DNA of 64,000 nt, taken from assembly GCA_009760855.2 (NCBI GenBank), contig WPIO01000106.1, forward strand, positions 201,001 to 265,000, in the 5' to 3' direction. Shown here one piece after another: positions 1-11,441 of the stretch. Origin of the DNA: Cristatella mucedo. Lineage: Eukaryota; Bryozoa; Phylactolaemata; Cristatellidae. The stretch's first letter is position 1; each line of letters opens with the position of its first letter. A program made the position numbers and the translations under genes. Under the pieces are notes generated by a model. That model was not told the DNA's origin, made no database searches, and saw only the letters and a list, made by a program, of their open reading frames with translations.

Positions 1-751
<751 letters not shown>

Positions 752-752
752 C

Positions 753-3700
753 TGCTCAACTCGGCCGGTCCAGCAACCTGACGGGATGCCAGTGCTATCC
801 CAGATTAGCTCCGCCTGCGTGACGGACTCTCAAGATGAGACTTCGGAGCAGGCGAGCGGCGCAGCGCGTGGAGCTGCAGCCGACAGCCTGGCAGTCAGCG
901 AGCCGGAACGCAGACTTATGATCGGTCCACTGCATTCAACCGATCGCTGCCTCCGCGGCCGCGTTCGTGACCTGAGTGAGGCTATCCGCTCGGCATCCGC
1001 TGAATAGAGGATGCTCTAAAATAGCTACTCGCAGGAGGATTAAATTAGTTGGTGGCTCCCACTTCCTGGCGTGGTGAAGGAGGAAGGGGCGGTGGCGAGT
1101 CTCGCGGGCACCACCCGGGCAGGCGGCGTGTACCGGCTGCCAGCTTCTACACCCGCTATGGCGTCGTCGGAGGCGCTCTGCCGCCGCCACCGCAATGCGG
1201 TGAAGCAAAGGTTGGCCGATCGAAATGGCGTCGTTTTTAAGCAGCTCAAGAAGATCCCGGGCTAGCGCCGCGCCCGTCTGGCCGCCGTGCAGGAGCGAGC
1301 GAGCGAACGAGCGCTCTGCGCCCTGAGCGCCCTGCCCTGTCGCTCGGCAGCGGGAGCCTGGGCGGCGGGAGCCTGGGCGGCGGCAGCAGCTTCACCCTCT
1401 CGAAAGCGGCGGCGGCCGAGAGCAGCGCCCGCCGCCGCCTGGCGCATGCACGCATCCGCGAACGCGCGGACGCGCGTACGCACATTGTTGACGAGCTTGT
1501 GCGTGGGTCAGAGTGGGTCGGGCGGGACGGAGCGAGTAAGGGGGACCGAGGCCGCCGACCGAGGCCGCCGCCAGCAGTCGAATCGCGGGCGGGCGGGCAT
1601 GGCAAGGTTGCGCAAGTCCAGAATGCAGCAGTCGGGTTCTCGCAATTCGCAGGGCCACGGGCCGAGGGCAGAGGCAGATGAAAGCCGAGCCGATTTTCGC
1701 AGGCTGTGCAGCCTCGCAGGCTCGAAGCTCCCGGAGAGCGACTGCGGGGGGGGGGGGGGGGGCTTTTGAGCCAACATGTCCCCCGGAAAGGGTTGCATCC
1801 GGAACCGGGATTTTAACGGGAGAGCGGAGGGTGCTGGTCCACAGGTTTCAAAATGCCCGGAAGACTGAATGAATGCAACGCCCCTGTTGTTAAGCGTTTT
1901 GTAGTCACAAAGTGGTTACACGCTAGGTGCCCCGCCACCATGAACTACAGCTAGATAACAGGGTGGATATAATGAGGTACTTTTCTGCAATACTTCTATC
2001 GTTGCATCGCAGGATCGGCGGTATCAATAGCATGTAAACTAAGACAAAATTGAGATATCGCTTACGAGCCCAGCTCCGGATATCTTTGATCGCCTGGATG
2101 TCCACGGTGTCGAGTCCGTACAAGGAGTGATTCCAGCCTATCATCAAATTTTCATCCATAAGCGATTGCCGAAAGAACTTCGAGGCAGGCGTGTAGACAA
2201 ATGACAGCCGCGGGTCTATTCTCTTCATGTTCCCCCTTTTTTTTAGGCCAAGTCGGGCTTTGTTTCGTTAGCACAGGTTCTCTCCACTGTACGGACCTGC
2301 AGACTTCTATTTAAAAGTCTCGGTACAGCTTAGCAATTAATAGTAGCACATGCAGCCCAATACAATTTTTAGAGCAACGAAATAAACCTATCCAGGATTG
2401 CCTCGCGTGCAACTAATCATTACAGGAGCCGCTACTTACAGATACATGAGTATAACAAGATTATATACGGACACGTCTACTTGTGGGCGTAGGGATATTG
2501 GTCGGTATGTGGTCATAAGTGACAGAGTCGTCTTGATGTAGTCATGACAGTTCGTTCCTCGACTATTATCATCCGTCGAGTGGAAATCCATATTTCGTCC
2601 ACTCAGCCGAAGTTACAGTATCGCGGTTCGTTCATGTCACGTGCACCGTGGCGACATGCCATTGGACGGCGAGCGATGGGGATGTCGGCGTTGCAGCTCC
2701 ATCAGCATCGCAGCAGACACTGCAGACATATTTTCTGTCTTTTGTATCCAGGCTATATTTGAACACACGCACACAGGGCTCGCGTAGATCTGTGCACAAA
2801 GCTTGGTCAGAATTGCACCCAATCGACCTTAAGTCAGCGCCTACGAGAGATCAAACGACGCCCACACACCGCGCGAGGAGCGAGATCATCAATAGCAGAC
2901 AGTTGGTTGACCAAAGTCGTCACAGGAAACAAAAGAGATCAAAAGGAAGAGCTGGCCGACTCGGGTCGAACAAAAGCCTAAGCAGTATAAATGTAGCTTT
3001 AACCTGAAAATCCCCCGAAGACTTCACACGTTCAAGCGCAGGGCTGAGGATCCCTTTGATTCTCCCTCAATTGCACGGCTCAAGCTGCACCTGTACTAAG
3101 CGATTGTATAAGCAGCCGTTTCATTGGGGGGCGAGCGCCTTGTAGCGCACCCAGTATTTCTTGAAAGAAGCAAGCGCCAATCAGTCTTCAAAGGCAGCTT
3201 GCATCGTGCACACGCTACTCCAGCCCGCCACGAATCGTCGGGTCGTGCTCGGATGAGCACTTGACTGACTCCGAACGCAAGCATTGCTCAAGATCTGCAG
3301 CTGCTGCAGTGTTGCCCGAACTGCACTGCACCGCCGGACATCCGCCAGCTGCGTCTGTGTGCGAAAGCTACCGAAAAGCGACGAAGCCACGTTCTCTTGC
3401 GCCTGCAAGCAACCGCTGTCTACGCGGTAAGTGTTTTCGCGGCCATTTTTATCTTCTGAAATATGCATTTCTAGCCGAAGGTAACTCCAACGGCCAGGTT
3501 TGCTGCTGGTGGGCGAACGTCGCTTGTATCGCTCTATGTGTATGACTATCTGCATCTATTCGTATGTGCTTACATGTTTGTACCTGCTTTGGCATCGAGT
3601 GCATCCCTCCCACGGATACTTACGAGATCTCGTGTGTTCCCGTAGTGAACTGCATCCTACAACTTTACGTTTAGGTGTCGGTCTACCCGTGTTCGCTATT

Positions 3701-4000
3701 CTCGCTTTCTCACACTGTCGTTGGTAGAGCACCCTTGGGATGCTTCGTTGCCCGTAGAAGCGACCGGCGAAGCAACGCTGCAGAGCAACGCCTTTGGCCG
3801 ATGTTGACACGCTACTAGCTAGATAGTGTAGCCCAGGGGCTTTAAAAACTGCATGAGATGCGAAGTTCAAGGTAATCAAAGCAAGTGCCCAGCCCAGCCA
3901 CCCGCAGCGCTTCCTAGGCTGACGCCATTGAACGAGTTCGGAGTTTGGTTAGTAAGCTAGAGCATAAGTTTGGGGGGGTTACTTGGCAGGCTCTAGGCCA
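753..4000. other. Intergenic stretch; GC-rich to 1870, then ordinary sequence
   Basis: 753-1870 is GC-rich with a 17-base G run at 1746-1762. 1895-4000 is lower in GC and has no recognisable protein. A 101-codon open frame on the - strand (1923-2228) has hydrophobic segments but matches nothing I know. Confidence 0.4.
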
Positions 4001-4008
4001 GACGATCG

Positions 4009-4054
4009 CATTCAGCGAAGCTGATTGCTGTATCGAGCTCGGCTTCGCTGAATG
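4009..4054. repeat. Inverted repeat, 13-bp perfect arms, 20-nt spacer
   Basis: Arms CATTCAGCGAAGC (4009-4021) and its complement (4042-4054). Not part of a recognised mobile element. Confidence 0.85.
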
Positions 4055-4157
4055 GTTTTAGGAGTTCCTTGGAGCACACAAGCTCTCTTAGGCGGCCACA
4101 GTGATAGAAAGAGACAGAGGGAGAGAGACAGGAAGAGGGAGAGAGGGACAGAAAGAC

Positions 4158-4265
<108 letters not shown>

Positions 4266-4399
4266 ACAGATAGAGAGACAGGCAGAGAGAGGGAGAGACA
4301 GAAAGAGACCGAGAGGCAGAAAGAGATAGGGGTTCAAATGACCACATATCTATTAGCAATACCCTTTTTAACTGACAGGACTTGATTCGAGATTCAATT

Positions 4400-4575
4400 G
4401 ATTCATTAGCCGATTTAACAGTGTCCTCTGTGTAGCGGCAGAAGAGCCTTACCAGGTTTAACCACCGGGTTCGATTCCTGCAGTTGGCGATCCTTTATTG
4501 CCAACTGCAGGACTCGAACCCACTACCTCGGTTGCGAAGAGCATGCACCTTACCTCCTGGGCTATCGCGGCCCAT
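4400..4575 (-). mobile_element. tRNA-derived SINE (family 1) with internal foldback
   Basis: The tail (4400-4460) and head (4500-4575) are in - orientation, with a B-box-like GGTTCGAGTCC on the - strand at 4510-4520. A second, + oriented B-box copy (GGTTCGATTCC at 4468) makes 21-bp arms with one mismatch at 4468-4488 and 4500-4520. Confidence 0.7.
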
Positions 4576-4579
4576 TATC

Positions 4580-5114
4580 TTTAAGGACCGAATAGGTTAA
4601 TGCAGAGGGAGCGAGATTCCTGGAAGTTCGTGGTCACCAGAGGTAGCAAAGCATAGTTCGGCTTAAGATCTCAGAAGGACTTCTCTGTATAATAATAAAA
4701 TATATGAAGAATATAATAAAAGCAATATAATGCAATATAATACACATATATAATATAATAAATATAATAATATATATAATAAAAATGAATTAAAAATACT
4801 TTAACGTCCGTACTCTAACGTCCGACAGTAAGGCAATACCGAAAGGAGGCCAAAGTTGCCGCCAAAGCACCACGGATGTCGCCAGCCTCGCATGATCCGG
4901 ACTCGACGTCCATGATCCGCCGCACCACGTGACGTGCCCCCTTCTCTATCTCGCTCTTTCATTCGAAGCCAGGCGATCGCAGTCAGCTAACGACTATTTT
5001 CTAATTCCTTCACTCGCCGTTCCCCTCTCAGGCACGGTCTCTCTGAAGTCACCTGGCTCAGGCTCTGCGGAGTCCCTCTGGTAATCGCGATTGCCCAGCA
5101 TTAGGAAAGTAAAT
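4580..5114. other. No gene; AT-rich patch then mixed sequence
   Basis: Near-pure A/T repeats at about 4690-4800, then unremarkable sequence. Confidence 0.4.
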
Positions 5115-5265
5115 TGTTAAGGTCGGCCGATTTAAAAGCATTTTTTATATAATCGGGGGAGGGATGGTGGAGAGCAGTCGCAGCGGCAGCGAAGAATTGC
5201 CCGCTTCGGGACTCGAACCCCGTGACCTGGGGTGCGAGCTCGAGCACACCTCGCCGCCCCTAGGC
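5115..5265 (-). mobile_element. tRNA-derived SINE (family 1), degraded
   Basis: A B-box complement (GGACTCGAACCCC) and an A-box-like region in - orientation, preceded by a TTTAAA tail motif shared with the copy at 14088. Confidence 0.55.
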
Positions 5266-5308
5266 TTGAGTCGGGGGGGGGAGGCTGAAGATCTCAAAGG
5301 TCAAGGCT

Positions 5309-5450
5309 GATTCAACAACCTATTTTACAGCGGCAGGAGAGCCTCGACGGCTATCGCCGCCGCTTGCAGCGAGCAGCAAAAAGATTGCCCTTGTGCCGGA
5401 CTCGAACCCGGACCTTGATCGTGGACAGCGAAGAATACCCCAGGCCTAAG
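5309..5450 (-). mobile_element. tRNA-derived SINE (family 1), degraded
   Basis: Same layout as the previous copy: the complement of the tail motif GGCTCTTCTGCCGC, then GGACTCGAACCCGG. It sits at the left edge of the CpG block. Confidence 0.55.
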
Positions 5451-5700
5451 ACGGGGGGGGGGGCGGCTAAGACCCGGCGGAAACGCAACCCGGGGCGGCC
5501 GCCCTCGAGTCAAGTCCGCCGCACTGCAAGTATTTCGCCGCATGCTTCGCTCCGCTGGCCCGAGCCGCCCTTTCGACCGCAAAAGAAATCGTCGTAACGA
5601 TTTCGGCGAAACGCGCTCCGAGACCTGTGCGCGGCGGCGGCTCTCTTTAGATCTGCCGCCAGAGCTCTCGCGCTCGGCGGCTCGGATGAAGAAAGCCGCC

Positions 5701-5742
5701 GTATGGCGGAGGCGACGCGTCCCCGCGTCGCCTCCGCCATAC
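5701..5742. repeat. Perfect hairpin, 19-bp arms, 4-nt loop
   Basis: Left arm 5701-5719, loop TCCC, right arm 5724-5742, no mismatch. Lies inside the CpG block. Confidence 0.95.
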
Positions 5743-5997
5743 TGGAAATTCGTTCCAGTCCCGCGTTCGCGGCGGCTTCTCGCCTCCTCATTCCTGCCGG
5801 CAGGGCCGCATTTGCGCGCTTTCTCTCGCTCGACCGCGGATTCCGCCGTGTCCCCGCCGACTCCTACCGATCGATGTCTTTCGCGAGGCCGCCGCCGGCG
5901 CGCGCAGGGCGGCCGGAGGAACCGCAGCCGGCGTACGGGGGGGGGGGGTAGGGTTGGGTCGCGCGGCGCCACCGCCAGAGCGGCCGCGAGCTCACGG

Positions 5998-6040
5998 CGG
6001 TCCGACGCCGCGGCGGCGCGCCGCCGCCGCGGCGTCGGAC
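5998..6040. repeat. Perfect hairpin, 20-bp arms, 3-nt loop
   Basis: Left arm 5998-6017, loop CGC, right arm 6021-6040, no mismatch, almost all G/C. Confidence 0.95.
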
Positions 6041-6281
6041 CCTGGCTGCAATCTGCATTCGAATTAATGCCGATAGGCCTCGTTAGACCGCCGCCCGAAA
6101 TGCCATCCGCGGCCGCCGCCGCTCCTAGACGCGCGCAGACGAGCGCCTGGCGACGAGGCCGCCGCCAGGACCGGTCGTCGCCGCCGCCGCCGGGGTCCGC
6201 CACTGCTGAACGATTGCTGCGCGCCGCTGAGGCTCAGACGGCGGCGGCGCTAAGCTAAGCTAAAGCAAGCTGCGATAAGAC

Positions 6282-6297
6282 TTCGTCGGCCGACGAA
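6282..6297. repeat. 16-bp perfect palindrome
   Basis: TTCGTCGGCCGACGAA, in the CpG block. Could be a dimeric protein-binding site or chance. Confidence 0.6.
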
Positions 6298-8834
6298 AGC
6301 AGCAAGCGGCGGCCCGCGCCGCCGCCGCCGCGTCGGGCCGCCGACTAAAACCCTCCCCTCCCCCGTCTCTGGTTATCAGGGCGGCGCGGCGCTGCGGCGG
6401 CGGCTTCGCTGCGACCGAACGAGTGACACAGCCCGGTACGCTAAAGCGCGCCGAAAGCCGTTACGACCACCGCGCCCCGCCCCCGAGGTGGTTGCCGCCG
6501 CGGCGGCGGGGCGGCATTGTCTCGAACAGGCCTGCGGCCGGGGCGCTGACGCCGGAGGCTGCGTGGAAAGGCCGCTTCTCGCTCGTTCTATGTTGTCCTT
6601 AGATTGAAGGGTGAGTGAAGCAGCGATGCGAGGCGCGCCGCGCTGCAGCGGTGCGTGCTTCCGCCCTGCACGCCCGCCCCCTACCCGCTGGTGGCCCTGC
6701 TCGGGTCGGCGCTATACCCGGACGAGTCGGGCGCGGCCGGCGGCGGCGGAGGGGCGGCCGCCGGTGCCCGGATGAACCGCGGCGGTTGCGGCGGCCGTAG
6801 GTCCGAGGTCTCCCGCGGCGGCGGAGGCCGCACGACGGCCGCCATTGGTTAATTGCCCGAGAAATGCAGGCGGAAAGCGCCCACTACGGCAGTACCGCGT
6901 AAGCGGCCCGGAGTGACGCGACGCGGCGGCGGCGAGTCCTGGCGGCGCTTGTGACCTGTGACCTCATAATTTTCCTCGTAGACGGGCGCGCTGCAGACGG
7001 TTAGGCGGCTCTTAATGATACCGTTCGCCGCAGCCTTGTAGCGACTTCGGGGGCGACTTCTTCCGTCGGGCAGCAAGCAGTACTGCCGGGCTCGACTCGC
7101 GCGAACTGTAAGGAGAAGGAGAGGCGCCGTCGCAACTTAGGAGGTGAGGGTGCGCTGTAAGAAGCCTCGAGCCTCGACTGGCCGCTCTCGCCGCCGCCGC
7201 CACGGGCCTCGGCGCGGCGGCGGCGGGAGCGGCCGCCGGTCGGCCGCTAGCGATCGCGCGCGTCTCCGTTGCGAACGGACGCGCCAGGACTTACTTGCCG
7301 ACCGCCCCTACCCTGCGCGCGGCATTCGTGTCGATCGCGCGCGCCTGAGCTGAGGGACGGCGCGGCGGCCGCCGTTCGCCTCGCCGGCGTCGGTCCAACG
7401 GTCGTCCCCCATCGGCCGCGGTTGTGCGCGCCTCAATAGGGCCGCCGCCGCCGCGGGGCTGCCGCGGCGCCATATTGCTCGGCCGCGGCGCCACCGCGAC
7501 CGCAGTTGTTCCCGTCGGTGACCGGACCGAACGAGCAGGGCCGGCGGTCTTCGTGGCGAATTCGGCTGCCAGGCGGCCGCGCCAGACCCCCGGCGCTGGC
7601 CGCCGCCGCCCGCGCTGCTGCGGCTGACTGGACTCGCGCCACCGTGGGCTGGAGCGCCAGCTGGCGGCTTATTTCTTTTTTTTTCTAGGGGGCGCAGGGT
7701 TTGGCCCGGGTATGGGGGGGGGGGGGGCACGGTTTGGCGGGGGGGGGGAGGGGGCGACCGCCGATCGCGGGCGGATAAGCTAAACCGCCGCCGATACCCG
7801 CAGGCCGATGCCGCGAGCGACCGAGCCTCGTCGCATGGCCGCGACCGACGGCCGCCGCAGCAGCAGCCGACTTACGCTGTCCGCGAGATCGAGGCAGGGA
7901 AGTCGGGCGTGGTGGCGCGACGCCCGACCGTTCTGCTTTTGGAGGCTTCGGCGGGCGATGGCTGTCAGGAGGGAGCTGCGGGAAGGAGTAAGCTGCGGCA
8001 GGGCGGTGGCCAGACCGGACGCTATGGCCGGAGGCTCCGCCATGGTCGCCGCCGCCGCCGCAGTCGTGCCGGCGGCGGCGCCGCCGGCGGCAAGGGCCAT
8101 ACGCGCCGCCGACGCCGACGCCGTGAGCCCCGCGAAACCCGGGCTCTCGGTTTCTTCTTGTTCGAGTGAATTGTAAGTGCCTCGCGACTCTGCCGTAGCG
8201 TCTGCCGCCGCCGCCCCCTCGGCCTCCGCGGCGTCGGCTGTAGGCCGACCGCCGCGACACACCTGTTTGCAGCTCTGCAGGAAGTGAGGGACGGCGGTAG
8301 GAGAGGGAGGAAGACCAGCGGTGTCCGGTCAGTGAAGCCGCCGCCGGGGCTCCCTGTAGCTAGTGCTGCACAGTGTCGGCCGGCCGGTTCGGGTGGGCCG
8401 CCGTCCGTCCGTCTGCGACGATAGGCCACCGTTCACCACGTGGACTCGGTAGACCCCTACTGTGCCTTCACGGTTGGCTGCTCCAGCACTGGGCTGTGCG
8501 ACCACGTGAGTCATGCCTCTAAGGTCGACTGCTGCAACAGCAGCAGCAGCTGCTGCCTAATCCAGCCAACGGCATCCCAGGCGTGCAGGAGTACCAGACC
8601 AAGTTCGCCGTATGCCCAGTTCCCCCTCCCCATCTGCAATCGTCAGATTGAAAATTCCAAACCAGCCCCGGCCCTTCCTCCTGGCAGGCTTGGCTTCCAT
8701 GCTGCTGGTGACACTTCGTCGGCCATGTCAACTCATTCACTGTGGTCGTCGTCTCGTGTTTTCGTCAGTTGCTGAAGCCATGCGGCGTTTTTTAAACAAC
8801 CGCAAAGAGGCTGCTGGCCTCATTTCCCCACACC

Positions 8835-8835
<1 letters not shown>

Positions 8836-8928
<93 letters not shown>

Positions 8929-9027
8929 TATATATATATATGTATATATATACACACAGAGAGATACAGAGAGAGAGTGAGAGAGAGAGGAGAGAGAGTG
9001 ATATATATATATATATATATATAAAGA

Positions 9028-9079
<52 letters not shown>

Positions 9080-9100
9080 CAGAGAGAGAGAGAGAGAGTT
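8836..9100. repeat. Compound (GA)n / (TA)n microsatellite
   Basis: GA 8836-8926, then alternating TA and GA blocks up to about 9098. Directly follows the CpG block. Confidence 0.95.
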
Positions 9101-10073
9101 GCCCAGACGTTTAGGCGGCTGCAGCGCCGCCTGCTTCGGACGACATTGCCATTTGTGTGGTGCATTTCCCACTGCTTCGGCTCGAGCTGTGCGGTTCTGT
9201 CTGCTTGGCCGTTGCGCCGGTATGCCTGCTCCCTGAGCTAGCCGTCCATCTTGGGAAGCGCTGTTCATCGCCTGGCGACCGTCGATAGGGGCGACAAAAC
9301 GCAGTTTCGCAAATGGCAATGTCGTCGTCGGCAGCTGCGGTGGCAGCCCCCAAACGGCTGGGCAATCTCTTGCGGGTGGTGGGGGGATATAAGATGTGGC
9401 AGACGCACTGAAGAAAGGTCGGTTTGCGTGGTTGTGGCTGCTGCCCCCCCCACACCCAACCGCAGTGGCTCTCCTTCGCGTTGCGTCGTTGCTTTCCGGC
9501 AGCTCCAGCTAGACCAGTGCAGCCCCGTGCCTTTCTCAGCCAGCTCAGCCCTGGCCATCAGTCACCAGCCGCGCCCTTCCGCCTTCGCCTAGTGCGCCCT
9601 CGCCTAGTGCGGTCGACCTGGTGGAGTCAACGTTAGCAGCTGCATTTTGGGAACAGCCGCCCGGTACTAGTGGACTCCTTTCAGTGGGTTTTTACTTAGT
9701 TATTTTCCTCCCCGTCCAGCTGCCCAGTTTACTCATCCGAGCTGCCGGAAGTTGATCGTTGCCGCAGACCGGCGAACTGCATGGTAACTGTCATGTCGGT
9801 GGCTCTCTGAGGCTCGGCTCGTGCTGGCTTCCGCCGTTCGAGCGAACCGCCTCATCCACCAGCACCCCACCCCCCCCCCCCCCCCCCGTGGCCACACTGC
9901 AGGCCGTGTATCTAGACTCGGGTGTTCGGGTTCTGGGCTGCGTCTGCCGGTGTTTGTTGCTTTGCCATGTCCCGCGATTACGAATAATTATTTTGAACAA
10001 TTATTAGCTTGCCAGCTGAACCTCGATTATGAACTACGAGCTTGGCTTGGCCACTGAATTTGTATCTAGAGCC
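9101..10073. other. No coding exon recognised
   Basis: Moderately GC-rich, with a 19-base C run near 9869-9887. Could contain noncoding 5' exons of the zinc-finger gene; nothing firm. Confidence 0.35.
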
Positions 10074-10185
10074 GCTTATGAAATAGCCGTGATAAGCTGA
10101 AGCTTATGAAATAGCCGTGATAAGCTGAAGCGTATGAAATAGCCGTGATAAGCTGTAGCTTATGAAATAGCCGTGATAAGCTGAA
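10074..10185. repeat. 28-bp minisatellite, 4 copies
   Basis: Units start at 10074, 10102, 10130 and 10158 with about two substitutions. Each unit has self-complementary ends AGCTTAT / ATAAGCT and can fold into a small hairpin. Confidence 0.9.
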
Positions 10186-11025
10186 GCTTTATGAGGTGTG
10201 CGGCTTATGATTGTGTATGAAACAGACAATCGTGTTGCTTACTTAACCTGGCCACTTTATTATAACGCACGGGCCTGACCCGCAGTCACCCTTGTGGAGT
10301 TACGGTCTGCCGGTCGGTGAGTCAGAGCATCAGCTGCTGTCAGCCTGTACCGCAGTAGTGGCCGTCGTGTACAGGGCTATATCGTTAGTGCTTTTTTCTA
10401 ATACGTAGTTGCTAGCGCTGCGCGCAGAATATCAAGAGCGCTGCGTCGTTATCGTTGGGCGCGCATTGTGAGCTTCAGGTCTTGGCGAATTGAAAGCGCT
10501 ACCCGAACTCGGCAAGGTTTCGCTCGGTCATAGCCTCCGCCACCCCACTCGAGCCTGAGCCGGGGGGGGGGTGAGGGGAGGTGGGGGAGACCATCGGCGA
10601 CATCGCTGCAGCTGCGAAAGGGACAGCCCGTGACGTTAAACAGCTGCCCGACGTCGTAGCAGTGGCAGCCAGCGGAAGGAGGTCGGGCTGCCGTGCGACC
10701 GACGACATCTGGCAGCTGGGCTGGCTGGCCGGCCGCGTTAGCACCAGCAGCTGATCTCGGGGCCACAGGCTCTCGATGCCAGCTCAGCCCGGTCAGCTGC
10801 TGCTGCTGCCACGCCCCCATCCGGCCGGACGAGCAGCTGTCGCTCGGTCGCACGTCCAGTCGATGGCCGCCTTCCACCCGCCCGTTCGCCTTCGGTCTGC
10901 GTTGTTGTGCGCGAGGCACGCAGCGTGCCTCGTGATCGAGCGTCCGCAGACGACGGAGGAGCAGCGCTTCCCGCGTTGGTCGCTGCCGCCGCCGCTCACT
11001 TCCATATATGTCTTTGGCGCTGCAG
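10186..11025. other. GC-rich stretch upstream of the first coding exon of the zinc-finger gene
   Basis: Probably intron or 5' noncoding sequence. Includes a small hairpin (10912-10932; arms CGAGGCACG, loop CAG) and a G run at 10561-10570. Confidence 0.4.
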
Positions 11026-11032
11026 GACCTGC

Positions 11033-11441
11033 ATGCCGGTGACCATGACGACATCGGCGTCGGCGCTGCCACCGCAGTGGTCCGGTCAGAGCTGCTGCTT
11101 TTTCTGTCCGGCCGACCGGTCGCCCACTCTGCTAGTGTCGACCGTGGCCGGCCTGCAGGACCGCCTCGTCCGCCTGCTCGGCATAGCGGCGCCGTTCGCC
11201 GAGCGAATCGAGGCGATATGCCGCTCGTGCCTGCGAAACCTGGACGAGCTTGAGCAGGCCAGCGTGCTCCGAGAGACCATGCGCGGCCACTTTGAGTCGC
11301 AACACGGCAACGACATCGAGAGGGAGCTCGGCTTCACCTTCGTCGTGCTGCCGACAGCCGGAGCGGCAGCGGCGCCATCTGTCGCAGAGTTCTCGGCGTT
11401 GGACGTCGGCCGCGAAGGGTTCGCTCTGCACTCTGGAGAAG
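11033..11441 (+). CDS. Zinc-finger gene, first coding exon (ZAD-like domain)
   Basis: A likely acceptor (TTGGCGCTGCAG) ends at 11025, and the first in-frame ATG after it is at 11033. The encoded segment has CCFFC at residues 21-25 and CRSC at 63-66, with hydrophobic residues between them, as in ZAD modules. The exon ends at GAAG|GTAGGT with phase 1. The open frame extends upstream of the ATG, so an earlier start cannot be excluded. Confidence 0.75.

Larger units (their letters stand above)
5310..8510 (+). promoter_or_regulatory. Large CpG-rich block, likely promoter / 5' noncoding exon region of the zinc-finger gene
   Basis: About 3 kb of extreme GC content and dense CpG, with long CGG/CCG-type runs and open frames on all strands that reflect composition rather than coding. 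It lies upstream of the zinc-finger coding exons in the right orientation. A candidate splice donor ACCAC|GTGAGT at 8505/8506 could end a noncoding first exon. Two perfect short-loop hairpins (5701-5742 and 5998-6040) and several G-runs lie inside. Assignment to the zinc-finger gene is inference; no TATA box or transcription start could be identified. Confidence 0.5.

Noticed and set aside
1923-2228. 101-codon - strand open frame with hydrophobic segments
   Set aside because: No family resemblance that I can name and no flanking exon signals. Left as unassigned sequence.
5190-5450. tRNA genes
   Set aside because: Only B-box-like words with poor cloverleaf potential and shared SINE tails, so they are tRNA-derived SINEs. 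The same applies at 4510, 14150, 33260, 41520 and 43970.
5325-6258. Open frames of 238 and 292 codons in the CpG block
   Set aside because: Overlapping open frames on both strands with Arg/Pro/Ala-rich peptides reflect extreme GC content. They run through two hairpins and SINE remnants.
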